Source: Bacteroidales bacterium (GTDB lineage: Bacteria > Bacteroidota > Bacteroidia > Bacteroidales > F082). Taken from it: DNA of 64,000 bases. Shown piece after piece: positions 26,740-35,076 of this stretch; positions within the stretch are counted from its first letter, which is position 1; every line of letters begins with the position of its first letter. The translations under genes and the position numbers were made by a program. The notes under the pieces were generated by a model that saw only the letters and a program-made list of their open reading frames with translations, searched no databases and was not told the origin of the DNA. The stretch covers positions 1 to 64,000 of the forward strand of contig JABFQW010000086.1 in the NCBI GenBank assembly GCA_013141455.1, written 5' to 3'.

Positions 26740-27990
26740 ATGGCTTTATCAACTTTTCAATCAAAACACCACTATCAGTGCACCAACTGTGATGCAACTT
26801 ACGATGGCCAGGCCACCATGTATCTTTGCCCGGCATGTGAAACACACAACGGCAAGGGCTTACCCCAAAAAGGAGTGTTAAAAACGGTTTACGATTACAA
26901 ATCCCTAAGAAAACGATTTACCGGTTTCACGACCCTGAAATCGCGTGGTTTCATTGATTTATTACCAATCGAACAAAGCAATAGTTTACCAAAACTACGT
27001 GTTGGCGATACACCCCTGTATTCAATTAACAAATTGAATAATTGTAAATTACCCTTCCAGATTTTACTGAAGGACGATTCCCAGAACCCCAGCTTCTCAT
27101 TCAAAGACAGAGCATCTGCACTCGTTTCGGCCTATGCCAAAGAACATGAATATCACACCCTTGTTACCGCTTCCACCGGAAATGCCGGCTCATCATTAGC
27201 CGGAATCTGTGCATCACAACATCAGAAAGCCATCATCATCGTGCCTGCATCGGCGCCAATCGCCAAACTGACTCAGATTCTGATGTATGGTGCCCGATTG
27301 GTTCCAGTTAACGGAACCTATGACGATGCCTTTGAACTGAGTGTGAAAGCGACAGAGATGTTTGGTTGGTACAACCGCAACACAGCCTTCAACCCATTAA
27401 CCATTGAAGGAAAAAAAACAGTTTCGTTTGAGCTGTTCGAACAACTGCAATTCACTATCCCCGATCGTATATTTATCCCGGTTGGCGATGGCGTCATCCT
27501 GGCTGGTGTTTACAAAGGTTTTGAAGACCTGATTGCGTTGCACCTCATCGATAAGATGCCTGTGATTGTAGCAATACAATCAGAAGGCAGCGATAACCTT
27601 ATCAGGAATATTGGTAAGGAACAATTTGTTGTAAACCCAGGCCACACCCTTGCCGATTCCATTTCGGTCGATCTGCCCCGTAATTTTTATATGGCACAAC
27701 AATATCTGCAAAAATTCGGGGGTGAATCGCTATCAGTAAATGATGATGCGATTTTATCGGCCTCATCCATACTCGCCCAAAACACCGGCCTCTTCGTTGA
27801 ACCGGCGGCGGCAGCGGCTTTTGCCGGATTGCTTGCCTATCATCAAAGCAACAAACTTCCTGAAAGCTCGCGTAATGTGGTTTTACTCACGGGAAGTGGT
27901 CTCAAGGACTTGAAATCAGTTCAAAAACTTCTTACCTTGCCCTCACCAATTGACCCTACAATAGATCAATTGCAAAAAATATTGTCATGA
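26740..27990 (+). CDS. Threonine synthase-like PLP enzyme with N-terminal zinc ribbon
   Basis: This 416-aa fold-type II PLP enzyme has a short zinc ribbon (CTNCDATYDG, then LYLCPACE-like cysteines, residues 14-34). The Schiff-base lysine is in PSFSFKDRAS, followed by TASTGNAGSSLAGICA, and the phosphate-binding TGSGLKDLKS near the C-terminus. It resembles ThrC (phosphohomoserine to threonine), but its place between a RAYT and the xanthine-dehydrogenase-type gene suggests a catabolic paralogue acting on an amino acid (inference). Its stop overlaps the start of the next gene by 4 bp (ATGA), so translation is coupled. Confidence 0.85.
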   Translation: MALSTFQSKHHYQCTNCDATYDGQATMYLCPACETHNGKGLPQKGVLKTVYDYKSLRKRFTGFTTLKSRGFIDLLPIEQSNSLPKLRVGDTPLYSINKLNNCKLPFQILLKDDSQNPSFSFKDRASALVSAYAKEHEYHTLVTASTGNAGSSLAGICASQHQKAIIIVPASAPIAKLTQILMYGARLVPVNGTYDDAFELSVKATEMFGWYNRNTAFNPLTIEGKKTVSFELFEQLQFTIPDRIFIPVGDGVILAGVYKGFEDLIALHLIDKMPVIVAIQSEGSDNLIRNIGKEQFVVNPGHTLADSISVDLPRNFYMAQQYLQKFGGESLSVNDDAILSASSILAQNTGLFVEPAAAAAFAGLLAYHQSNKLPESSRNVVLLTGSGLKDLKSVQKLLTLPSPIDPTIDQLQKILS

Positions 27991-30539
27991 TTTCTTTACA
28001 AATCAACGGAATGCTTTCCACCTTTTCAGGAAATCAGGAAACAAGCCTGCTCGATTATCTAAGGAATGAAAAACATATTACTTCCGCAAAGGATGGTTGC
28101 TCGGGACAAGGCGTTTGTGGCGCGTGCACGGTTGAAGTGAATGGAAAAGCAAAGTTGGCCTGTCGTGTAAAGATGCGTGAACTCGATGATGCTGAGGTGA
28201 TTACAACAGAAGGAATCCCTGAAAAACTCCGTCAGATTATCGGTAAAGCATTTGCCAATCAGGGCGCTGTGCAATGTGGGTTTTGTACACCTGGTTTTAT
28301 CATGCGGATGAAATCGTTGATAAATACAAATCCCAACGCGACACGTAACGAAATTATCAGCATTGTTTCACCAAATCTTTGCCGTTGTACCGGATATGTG
28401 AAAATTGTGGATGCCATTGAAAGTGTTCTTTTCGAAATTAATCATCCGCAACACATCGATAAGGAAAGTGTTAGCGCGAAGATCGGAGGACGGTTTCCAA
28501 AATATCAATCTATCGAAACAGCTCTCGGCGATCGTAAGTTTGTAGATGATATGCATTACGAAGGTATGCTCCATGCTGCTTTGAAATTCAGTGAGTTTCC
28601 ACGGGCAATTGTGAAGAAAATTGATATTTCAGAAGCTAAAAAATATACGGGTGTAAGGGCTGTTTACACAGCAAATAATATTCCGGGCGATAAATATACC
28701 GGATTGATATTTCAGGATTGGCCGTTGATGATCGGCGAAGGCGAAACAACGCATTATATTGGCGATGTTCTGGCCATTGTTGTAGCCGATAATGAATTGA
28801 TAGCCAGAGAAGCCCGCGAACTTATCAACATCGGATATGAAATACTGAAGCCCGTAACGGATATGCACGAGACACTGCAGGCAGATTCACCTGCCGTACA
28901 TACCCACAGTTCAAACCTGCTGGAACGATGTAAAATAAAATTTGGTGATGTTGAAAACGCCTTCAAATCGGCAGCTTATATCTCTTCAGGCAACTTCGAA
29001 ACCCAACGCATCGAACACGCATTCCTCGAAACAGAAACAGCCATTGCACTGCCTGAGGATGACGGAATCAAGCTCTTCAGCCAGGGACAGGGCGTATATG
29101 TTGACCAAAAACTCATTGCACGGATACTGGGTCTTCCGGTTGAAAAGATAAGGGTTGTTCAGGTTTCGAATGGCGGTGGATTTGGCGGCAAAGAAGATTT
29201 GACCGTACAGGGTCATGCAGCGCTGGCAGCTTTTTTGATTCAAAAGCCTGTTCGTGTGCATCTCAACCGCGACGAATCGATGATGATGCATCCCAAGCGG
29301 CATCCCGTGTGGATGGATATGCGACTTGCCTGTGATGGTGGAGGTATGTTAACCGCAATCAGCCTTCGGGCAGTTGGCGATACTGGCGCTTATGCATCCG
29401 TTGGCACGAAAGTTATGGAACGTGTCGTGGGTCATGCCACGGGTGGATACACCATTTCGGCTGTTGATATTCAGGCCGACACCGTTTACACGAACAATAT
29501 TCCAGGTGGCGCCATGCGGGGATTTGGTGTGCCTCAGGTGGTGTTTGCCATTGAAAGCTGCATCGATGATCTGTGCCGGCAAGGTGGTTTCGATCGCTGG
29601 CAGATACGTTTCGACAATGCCCTCGAAGAAGGTTCAAAAACTGCCACCGGGCAACGCCTGCAAGGCGTCGGACTAAAAAAAACACTGCTTGCTGTGAAAG
29701 AACAGTTTCAGCAGGCACGTTTCGCAGGTATTGCATGCGGATTAAAGAATACCGGCGTTGGAAACGGAATGGTTGACGAAAGTGAAGTTTCAATAACAGT
29801 CATCTCTGAAAATGAAGTGCTTGTTCAGCATGGATGGTCCGAAATGGGACAAGGTGTACATACCATGGCCATCCAGACTTTGCATCATGAAACCGGCATC
29901 CGGCCCGAAGTTATCAGGGTTGAAACCGATACCAGAGCAAACCTCCCAACAGGAATGACAACCTCATCACGGGCAACAGCTTTGGTCGCAAACGCTATCA
30001 TTGATGCCGCGAAAACCTTGAAAAAAGACCTTGAAAAGTCAACACTTGCAGAGCTCACCGGAAAATGTTACAAAGGGAAATATGTGTGCGATTTCACCTG
30101 CAAACCCGGCACCGACACGCCCAATCCGAAGATACATTTCGCGTATGGCTATGCTACGCAGGTTGTGATTTTAGACGATAAAGGCAAAATTCAGAAGGTG
30201 ATTGCAGCACATGATGCCGGAAAAATAATGAACCATATGCTTTTTGAAGGACAGATAGAAGGCGCCATCCACATGGGATTGGGCTATGCACTTACTGAGG
30301 ATTTTCCGTTAAAAGACGGTAAACCCATCAGCCTGAAGTTCAAAGACCTTGGGATACTACGCGCCAATGAAATGCCTGAAATTGAAGTGATTGGTATCGA
30401 AGAAAGCGACCAATACGGTCCTTACGGCGCCAAAGGAATTGGTGAGATAGGCCTTGTTCCTACAGCAGCCGCCATTGTGAATGCACTCAATTTTTTCGAT
30501 GGAAAACGAAGATTAAAGCTACCGGTTTCGAGGAAATAA
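27987..30539 (+). CDS. Selenium-dependent-type xanthine dehydrogenase (molybdenum hydroxylase)
   Basis: This 850-aa fusion has two [2Fe-2S] domains (C38, C44, C47, C59, and C97, C100, C132, C134) followed by the molybdopterin domain (about 160-850), with GGGFGGKED, AMRGFG and the C-terminal catalytic-Glu region YGAKGIGEIGLVP. It has no FAD domain, as expected for the single-polypeptide Se-dependent XDH type. By family knowledge it hydroxylates purines or related heterocycles and needs a selenium-bearing Mo cofactor. The dedicated selenium accessory genes are not in the window. It ends at a strong bidirectional terminator. The substrate could be xanthine, urate-derived dioxopurine or another heterocycle. 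Confidence 0.88.
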   Translation: MISLQINGMLSTFSGNQETSLLDYLRNEKHITSAKDGCSGQGVCGACTVEVNGKAKLACRVKMRELDDAEVITTEGIPEKLRQIIGKAFANQGAVQCGFCTPGFIMRMKSLINTNPNATRNEIISIVSPNLCRCTGYVKIVDAIESVLFEINHPQHIDKESVSAKIGGRFPKYQSIETALGDRKFVDDMHYEGMLHAALKFSEFPRAIVKKIDISEAKKYTGVRAVYTANNIPGDKYTGLIFQDWPLMIGEGETTHYIGDVLAIVVADNELIAREARELINIGYEILKPVTDMHETLQADSPAVHTHSSNLLERCKIKFGDVENAFKSAAYISSGNFETQRIEHAFLETETAIALPEDDGIKLFSQGQGVYVDQKLIARILGLPVEKIRVVQVSNGGGFGGKEDLTVQGHAALAAFLIQKPVRVHLNRDESMMMHPKRHPVWMDMRLACDGGGMLTAISLRAVGDTGAYASVGTKVMERVVGHATGGYTISAVDIQADTVYTNNIPGGAMRGFGVPQVVFAIESCIDDLCRQGGFDRWQIRFDNALEEGSKTATGQRLQGVGLKKTLLAVKEQFQQARFAGIACGLKNTGVGNGMVDESEVSITVISENEVLVQHGWSEMGQGVHTMAIQTLHHETGIRPEVIRVETDTRANLPTGMTTSSRATALVANAIIDAAKTLKKDLEKSTLAELTGKCYKGKYVCDFTCKPGTDTPNPKIHFAYGYATQVVILDDKGKIQKVIAAHDAGKIMNHMLFEGQIEGAIHMGLGYALTEDFPLKDGKPISLKFKDLGILRANEMPEIEVIGIEESDQYGPYGAKGIGEIGLVPTAAAIVNALNFFDGKRRLKLPVSRK

Positions 30540-30555
30540 GAAAGGGTCAATAGAT

Positions 30556-30595
30556 AAAAAAACCACCGTTCGAATATCCCGAACGGTGGTTTTTT
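30556..30595. terminator. Bidirectional rho-independent terminator
   Basis: A near-perfect stem (AAAACCACCGTTCG with its complement around a 7-nt loop) is flanked by an A-tract and a T-tract. It lies between the converging xdh (+) and S9 peptidase (-) genes and works for both strands. Confidence 0.93.
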
Positions 30596-30601
30596 AGTGA
30601 T

Positions 30602-30624
30602 GGCTTCACTTGAAGTGAAGTCAT
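30602..30624. repeat. Nearly perfect palindrome next to terminator
   Basis: GGCTTCACTTGAAGTGAAGTC is close to a perfect palindrome centred on CACTTGAAGTG. It sits 10 bp before the S9 peptidase stop. It could be a second weak hairpin for that gene. Confidence 0.35.
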
Positions 30625-30633
30625 AACAAACTA

Positions 30634-32535
30634 TTATTTTTTGAGGTACTTATTCAGAAATTTCTCCATAGAACGATAGAAATCGAAACGGTTTTCCTCG
30701 TTATGGAAACCGTGACCTTCGTTGTCTTTCACCATATATTCAACATCAACACCACGTTTACGTAATGCTTCAACGATCTGATCCGACTCTGCGATGTTCA
30801 CACGCGGATCGTTTTTGCCCTGAGCCACAAACAATGGAGCCATAATCCTGTTGGCATTCAGCGCCGGTGAAGTAGCTTCGAGTTGTATGCTGTCGCCTTC
30901 AGGACTACCAACCATCTCGTACATCATGTCGAGCATGGGTTTCCAGTAAGGCGGAATGGTATTCATAAAGGTAAATAAGTTAGAAACACCTACATAATCA
31001 ACGCCGGCAGCATATAAAGTCGGCGTAACAACCAATCCCTGCAGGGTGGCATAACCACCATAACTGGCTCCATAAATAGCAATTTTGTCTTTGTCGGCAA
31101 TACCTTCATTGATGAGCCAGTAAACACCATCGGTGATGTCATTCTGCATGGTGAGCCCCCATTGTTTGAAACTCGATTCCCAGAAAGCGCGGCCATAACC
31201 GGTCGAACCACGGAAGTTCATCTGCAAAACGGCATAACCCCGGTTGGCCAGAAACTGCACTTCAGGATTGAAACCCCAGTTGTCGCGGGCCCATGGTCCG
31301 CCATGAGGATTCACAACCACAGGAAGATTTTTTGCCTCAACACCTTTGGGCAAGGTCAGGTAACCATGTATGATTTGTCCGTCGCGGGCACGGTATTGAA
31401 TAGGTTTGATGTCGGCCATTTTGGTTTCGTCGATCCATGGACTTACTTCCTGAATCTTTGTCAGTTTGTCTTTAACCTTATCGTAAATGTAATAAGCGCC
31501 CAATGAACGGTCGCTGTAAGTACGAACGATAAAGGTTTCCTCGGCTTTATCGGAAGCTGCAATAGAGAGTTCATATCCTTTCAGTTCGCCTTCGAGGCGT
31601 TCAAAAAGCTGCTTGGTCGTTTCATCAAAGAAATGGCGTTCACGTTTCCACGATACAAAACTTGCAGCGGTCAACACCTTGCGCTTGCGCGAATAGCTGA
31701 TGTTTGAAAGATCGTATCCATCATTTTTATAAAGTACTTCAATCTCTTTGCCGGTTTCGGGATCAAAAACTACGGCAGCGCTCTTGTCACGACCCAGGTT
31801 TGATGTGGCATACAGGTATTTGTTATCAAAAGTGAAGAAAGCAGGATCGAGTGATTCTTTGAAATTCGTTGTCAATACCGGTTTAAATTCATCCTGTTCG
31901 GTGGCACGGTATTGAACCTGTGTATTAATACCATCAACAATGGCTAATGCAAGACGTAATTTTCCTTCGTGGTCGGTCATCCATCCCTGGATATTGCCCG
32001 GGTTTTCGGCCAACATCACCATATCGCCTGTTTTGATGTTGAGGCGATAGGGGTCAAAAACCTGCGGATTTCTTTTGTTAAGTCCGATAATCACTTCATC
32101 TTCATTATCCTCGAGGTCATCGATAATTTGAGTGCGAACGCCATCGAAACAGGTAAAACATTTCTGGTTTTTACCATTGTAATCCACGCCAAAAAGCGCG
32201 AAATTCTCGTCGCCTCCACTGTCTTTCAGAAACAATATGCGGCTGTTGTTGCCCCAGAAATAACCGGCGATATCGCGATCGGTTTCTGAAGTAACCCGTG
32301 TAACCTTTTCGCTTCCGATTTTCTGAACAAAGATGTTCATGCGGCTTTCATAAGGTCCGAGGAAGGAAATATACTTTCCATCAGGACTGATATCATAAGA
32401 AGTGCGGTCAGAATTTTTGAAGAAATTCTCCAAAGGGATGATCTCAGGTGATTGTGCCATAAGCTGAATGTTTAATAAAAGGCTCATCGACATTGCGCCA
32501 AGCAATCCGAAAAGCAGTTTTTTAGATGTATTCAT
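30634..32535 (-). CDS. S9 family prolyl oligopeptidase-like peptidase, exported
   Basis: This 633-aa protein has a signal peptide (LLGAMSMSLLLNIQLMAQ), a seven-bladed propeller-like N-terminal region (about 30-370) and an alpha/beta-hydrolase domain. The triad is visible as S491 (GASYGG), D576 (NDPRVN) and H608 (EGHGFHN). Family knowledge: acylaminoacyl- or dipeptidyl-peptidase-like serine peptidases in the periplasm that trim peptides. It lacks a T9SS tail, so it is likely periplasmic. A -7 box at 32601-32608 precedes it; the gene ends at the shared terminator 30556-30595. Confidence 0.9.
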   Translation of the reverse strand: MNTSKKLLFGLLGAMSMSLLLNIQLMAQSPEIIPLENFFKNSDRTSYDISPDGKYISFLGPYESRMNIFVQKIGSEKVTRVTSETDRDIAGYFWGNNSRILFLKDSGGDENFALFGVDYNGKNQKCFTCFDGVRTQIIDDLEDNEDEVIIGLNKRNPQVFDPYRLNIKTGDMVMLAENPGNIQGWMTDHEGKLRLALAIVDGINTQVQYRATEQDEFKPVLTTNFKESLDPAFFTFDNKYLYATSNLGRDKSAAVVFDPETGKEIEVLYKNDGYDLSNISYSRKRKVLTAASFVSWKRERHFFDETTKQLFERLEGELKGYELSIAASDKAEETFIVRTYSDRSLGAYYIYDKVKDKLTKIQEVSPWIDETKMADIKPIQYRARDGQIIHGYLTLPKGVEAKNLPVVVNPHGGPWARDNWGFNPEVQFLANRGYAVLQMNFRGSTGYGRAFWESSFKQWGLTMQNDITDGVYWLINEGIADKDKIAIYGASYGGYATLQGLVVTPTLYAAGVDYVGVSNLFTFMNTIPPYWKPMLDMMYEMVGSPEGDSIQLEATSPALNANRIMAPLFVAQGKNDPRVNIAESDQIVEALRKRGVDVEYMVKDNEGHGFHNEENRFDFYRSMEKFLNKYLKK

Positions 32536-32600
32536 AAATTAATATTAAGAGATTTATACAGTGTAACCGGTTCTACAGGTCTGCTCCGGTATTTTAACGG

Positions 32601-32608
32601 CAAAGGTA
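32601..32608 (-). promoter_or_regulatory. Bacteroidota -7 box (TACCTTTG) for the S9 peptidase
   Basis: Minus-strand TACCTTTG matches TAnnTTTG, about 65 nt upstream of the ATG at 32535. The -33 element is not obvious. Confidence 0.4.
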
Positions 32609-32674
32609 ATGAAAAGCAATTATAGAGATGAAAATGGAATTGACCCTATATTTTCCAAATTAAAAAAACTGTAG

Positions 32675-32682
32675 TATCTTTG
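32675..32682 (+). promoter_or_regulatory. tRNA-Pro promoter -7 box (TATCTTTG)
   Basis: TATCTTTG matches TAnnTTTG and lies 11 nt before the 5' end of the tRNA. Confidence 0.6.
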
Positions 32683-32693
32683 CCACGCACAAT

Positions 32694-32767
32694 CGGGGCG
32701 TGGTGCAGTTGGCTAGCATACTTGCATGGGGTGCAAGCGGTCGCCCGTTCGAGTCGGGCCGCTCCGA
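32694..32767 (+). tRNA. tRNA-Pro (anticodon GGG)
   Basis: It folds as a full cloverleaf: 7-bp acceptor CGGGGCG/CGCTCCG with one G-T pair, anticodon stem CTTGC/GCAAG with loop ATGGGGT (anticodon GGG), T-stem GCCCG/CGGGC with loop TTCGAGT, and discriminator A at 32767. CCA is not encoded. It is followed immediately by a terminator. Confidence 0.97.
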
Positions 32768-32768
32768 C

Positions 32769-32800
32769 AAAAAGCCTTCCCTTTACAGGGAAGGCTTTTT
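32769..32800. terminator. Bidirectional terminator of tRNA-Pro and the solute-binding gene
   Basis: A 13-bp perfect stem (AAAAAGCCTTCCC with its complement) closes a 6-nt loop and ends in a T-tract. The A-tract on the other arm lets it serve the minus-strand gene that ends at 32819. Confidence 0.95.
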
Positions 32801-32818
32801 CTGTTAACAATCCCTGTT

Positions 32819-34258
32819 TTACGGAAACCATTTGCCATAAATTGCCGCATAGGTGCCATCTGTTTTAGCGGCATCCAACGCTGACTGCCATTGATTGACA
32901 ATTGTTTCGGATGTGTTCTTCGAAAATGCAATATAATAATCAGATGACATCAGCGGAAACGCGGGTGTTACTTCATGGTATTGATAGCCAAGCGAACTAA
33001 GAATATCGGGAAAGGTAACGCTGGTACAAACAAAGGCATCCACTTCACCTGTCATAAGTTTTTCGGTCATCACAGCAGGATCACCATCAGAAACCAAGTT
33101 GGTAAACCCCTGATCGCGCAAATACTGGTCAGAAAACCATGAATTTACCGTACCAATCGCTGTCAGATTTTTAGCATCATCTATTGAAGCTATGGTGATT
33201 CCTGATCCTGTTTTTATATAAAAATAAGTAGTGTTGGTTCCAATCGGGCCAACCCAGTTAAACAATCCTTCGCGTATTTCGGTGCGATCCATCGTGAACA
33301 AACAGAAGTTTGGATTATTCAATGCGAGTTCATAACCATTGCTCCACAACAAAAGTTTGATTTCGTTGAAGGATTTATTCCGTTTCATGATTTCATTCAC
33401 AATATCAGTCCCAAACCCGGTGATTTCGCCAAAACTGTTGCGGAATGTCAGCGGCGGGTATTGTTCGGTATAAATCTGTAAAATATCTGGTGCATCCGGC
33501 GACTGCATAAATTGCTGATACAGTGACTTCAATGTACCATTCGATTTCAAGGCATCGATCTCACGCTGAAAATCAGCGACTACAGCATCAGGAATATTTT
33601 TGTTGAAGGCAAAATAAACGAGGTCTGTCCGGATTGTTAATTTTCCGGTAATATCGTAAATCGAATAGCCCAATGATTGCAAAGCGGCTTCGGCCGTTAT
33701 CCTGTCAGAAGGAAAAAGATCAATTTCACCCTTTAACAATTTATCAAACGCTTCGATGTTGTTGGCGCAATAAACAAGATTGGTAAATCCCTCCGAAACA
33801 AGATATTGCTCTATGGCATAATCCTTTATCACTCCAATTTTTGCAACTATTTTTGCATCATCCAATGTGTTTAAGGTAATCTGGTTTTGTGAGGCAGCAT
33901 AAAACAACCAATCAATGGACGCAAAAGGACCAGCCCATTTAAATAAATCTTTTCGCTGGGCATTCAGTATCGTTGAATACAATACCACATTTTCATCGTT
34001 TTGGGCCAGATCGAAACCTTCATCCCATGGAAGTATCTCTGAATCAAAAGGGATGATAAGCCGGTGACAGATTTCTTTTAACAATTCAGGGGCAAGTCCG
34101 GTAAGTTTGCCATCTTCCGAATAATTGAGTGGCTCGTATTCCTCCGTAATAAACCTGAATTGATATTGGTATGTGCTGTCGTTTTTATTGTTACATCGTG
34201 TTAACACAAGGATTATAGAAAGTAACAAAAACGAAAAAAGCAGTGATTTTGTTTTCAT
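32819..34258 (-). CDS. Lipoprotein with two tandem family-3 solute-binding domains
   Basis: The ATG at 34258 (479 aa) starts a lipoprotein signal (lipobox VLTRC, Cys22); an earlier ATG at 34285 only adds nine residues. Two copies of a SBP_bac_3-type domain follow (about 30-250 and 251-479). They share the start pattern EEYEPLNYSEDGKLTGLAPEL/EQYPPLTFRNSFGEITGFGTDI, DFEVD-like DLFPSD/DAFVCT hinges, and the ends GTLKSLYQQF/GTYAAIYGKW. Such domains bind amino acids or other small solutes. No ABC permease is adjacent, so the role may be sensing or scavenging (inference). Confidence 0.83.
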   Translation of the reverse strand: MKTKSLLFSFLLLSIILVLTRCNNKNDSTYQYQFRFITEEYEPLNYSEDGKLTGLAPELLKEICHRLIIPFDSEILPWDEGFDLAQNDENVVLYSTILNAQRKDLFKWAGPFASIDWLFYAASQNQITLNTLDDAKIVAKIGVIKDYAIEQYLVSEGFTNLVYCANNIEAFDKLLKGEIDLFPSDRITAEAALQSLGYSIYDITGKLTIRTDLVYFAFNKNIPDAVVADFQREIDALKSNGTLKSLYQQFMQSPDAPDILQIYTEQYPPLTFRNSFGEITGFGTDIVNEIMKRNKSFNEIKLLLWSNGYELALNNPNFCLFTMDRTEIREGLFNWVGPIGTNTTYFYIKTGSGITIASIDDAKNLTAIGTVNSWFSDQYLRDQGFTNLVSDGDPAVMTEKLMTGEVDAFVCTSVTFPDILSSLGYQYHEVTPAFPLMSSDYYIAFSKNTSETIVNQWQSALDAAKTDGTYAAIYGKWFP

Positions 34259-34375
34259 AAGGATATATATTATATTGATGTACAAACCGTTACGAATTAT
34301 TCGATTCTCTTTTACTTTAATTGTTGAAATTCGTTAAACACCTTATTTCCTTACAATTTACATTTCAACGACATT

Positions 34376-34383
34376 CAAAGGTA
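34376..34383 (-). promoter_or_regulatory. Bacteroidota -7 box (TACCTTTG) for the double solute-binding lipoprotein
   Basis: Minus-strand TACCTTTG matches the consensus; the leader would be about 110 nt. The -33 element is weak. Confidence 0.35.
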
Positions 34384-34539
34384 GCGATATTGTAAATAAA
34401 ACTAACTATCCTTATCTGCTTTCAGATTCCTTTCTCACCATTTCAATGTTGGCCTCCATACTATACTGATCCTTTTTAGATCAGCTTTTGTTTTAAATTT
34501 CATAATTTAGCGTCATAAATTTCTCACAAATAAATGATC

Positions 34540-35010
34540 ATGAAGAAGAAAATTTTAACAGGTTTGCTTATTTTCGTATTGCTTTTCGGATTTATACAAT
34601 TCTTCAGGCCAGAGAAAAACTGGCAGATCAACGTTAGCCGGAATGAAATTTTTTATAAAAAAGCGGCCGATCCCAGAATCGTTACCCTACTTAAAACCTC
34701 GTGTTACGACTGCCATTCGAACAACACTGCCTATCCGTGGTACAACAATATTGCACCCGTTTCATGGATGATTTCCAACCACATAAGAGAAGGGAAAGAT
34801 GAGCTGAATTTTTCGAACTGGGATTTGTATGTTCCTGAAACCCAACACAAATTACTTAAGAAAATCATTGAAGAAGTTGAAGAAGATAAGATGCCGTTAG
34901 GATCTTATCTGATTATACATGCTGATGCCAAACTTTCGGATGCCGACAAGGAACTCCTGAAGTTCTGGGCAACTGATAAAATGGTTGAAATTGAAAACTC
35001 CACTAAATAG
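34540..35010 (+). CDS. Haem-binding domain (Haem_bd family) protein
   Basis: The ATG at 34540 (156 aa) opens with a single membrane anchor (KILTGLLIFVLLFGFIQFF). The cytochrome-like haem site is C55-Y-D-C58-H59. The context SCYDCHSNNTAYPWYNNIAPVSW is typical of the Haem_bd family, as is ALLKFWA-like sequence near the end. It is probably a membrane-tethered periplasmic c-type haem protein; electron partner unknown. It stands alone, divergent from the solute-binding gene and convergent with the next gene. Confidence 0.88.
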   Translation: MKKKILTGLLIFVLLFGFIQFFRPEKNWQINVSRNEIFYKKAADPRIVTLLKTSCYDCHSNNTAYPWYNNIAPVSWMISNHIREGKDELNFSNWDLYVPETQHKLLKKIIEEVEEDKMPLGSYLIIHADAKLSDADKELLKFWATDKMVEIENSTK

Positions 35011-35076
35011 TTTTTCTGAAACTCTGTAACTATCGGCTTTTAAAAACTATCCGGCATCAGGAATTTTTTTTTCATC

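Noticed and set aside
32680-32868. Open frames across tRNA-Pro
   Set aside because: They translate the tRNA and its terminator. The cloverleaf and promoter explain the sequence.
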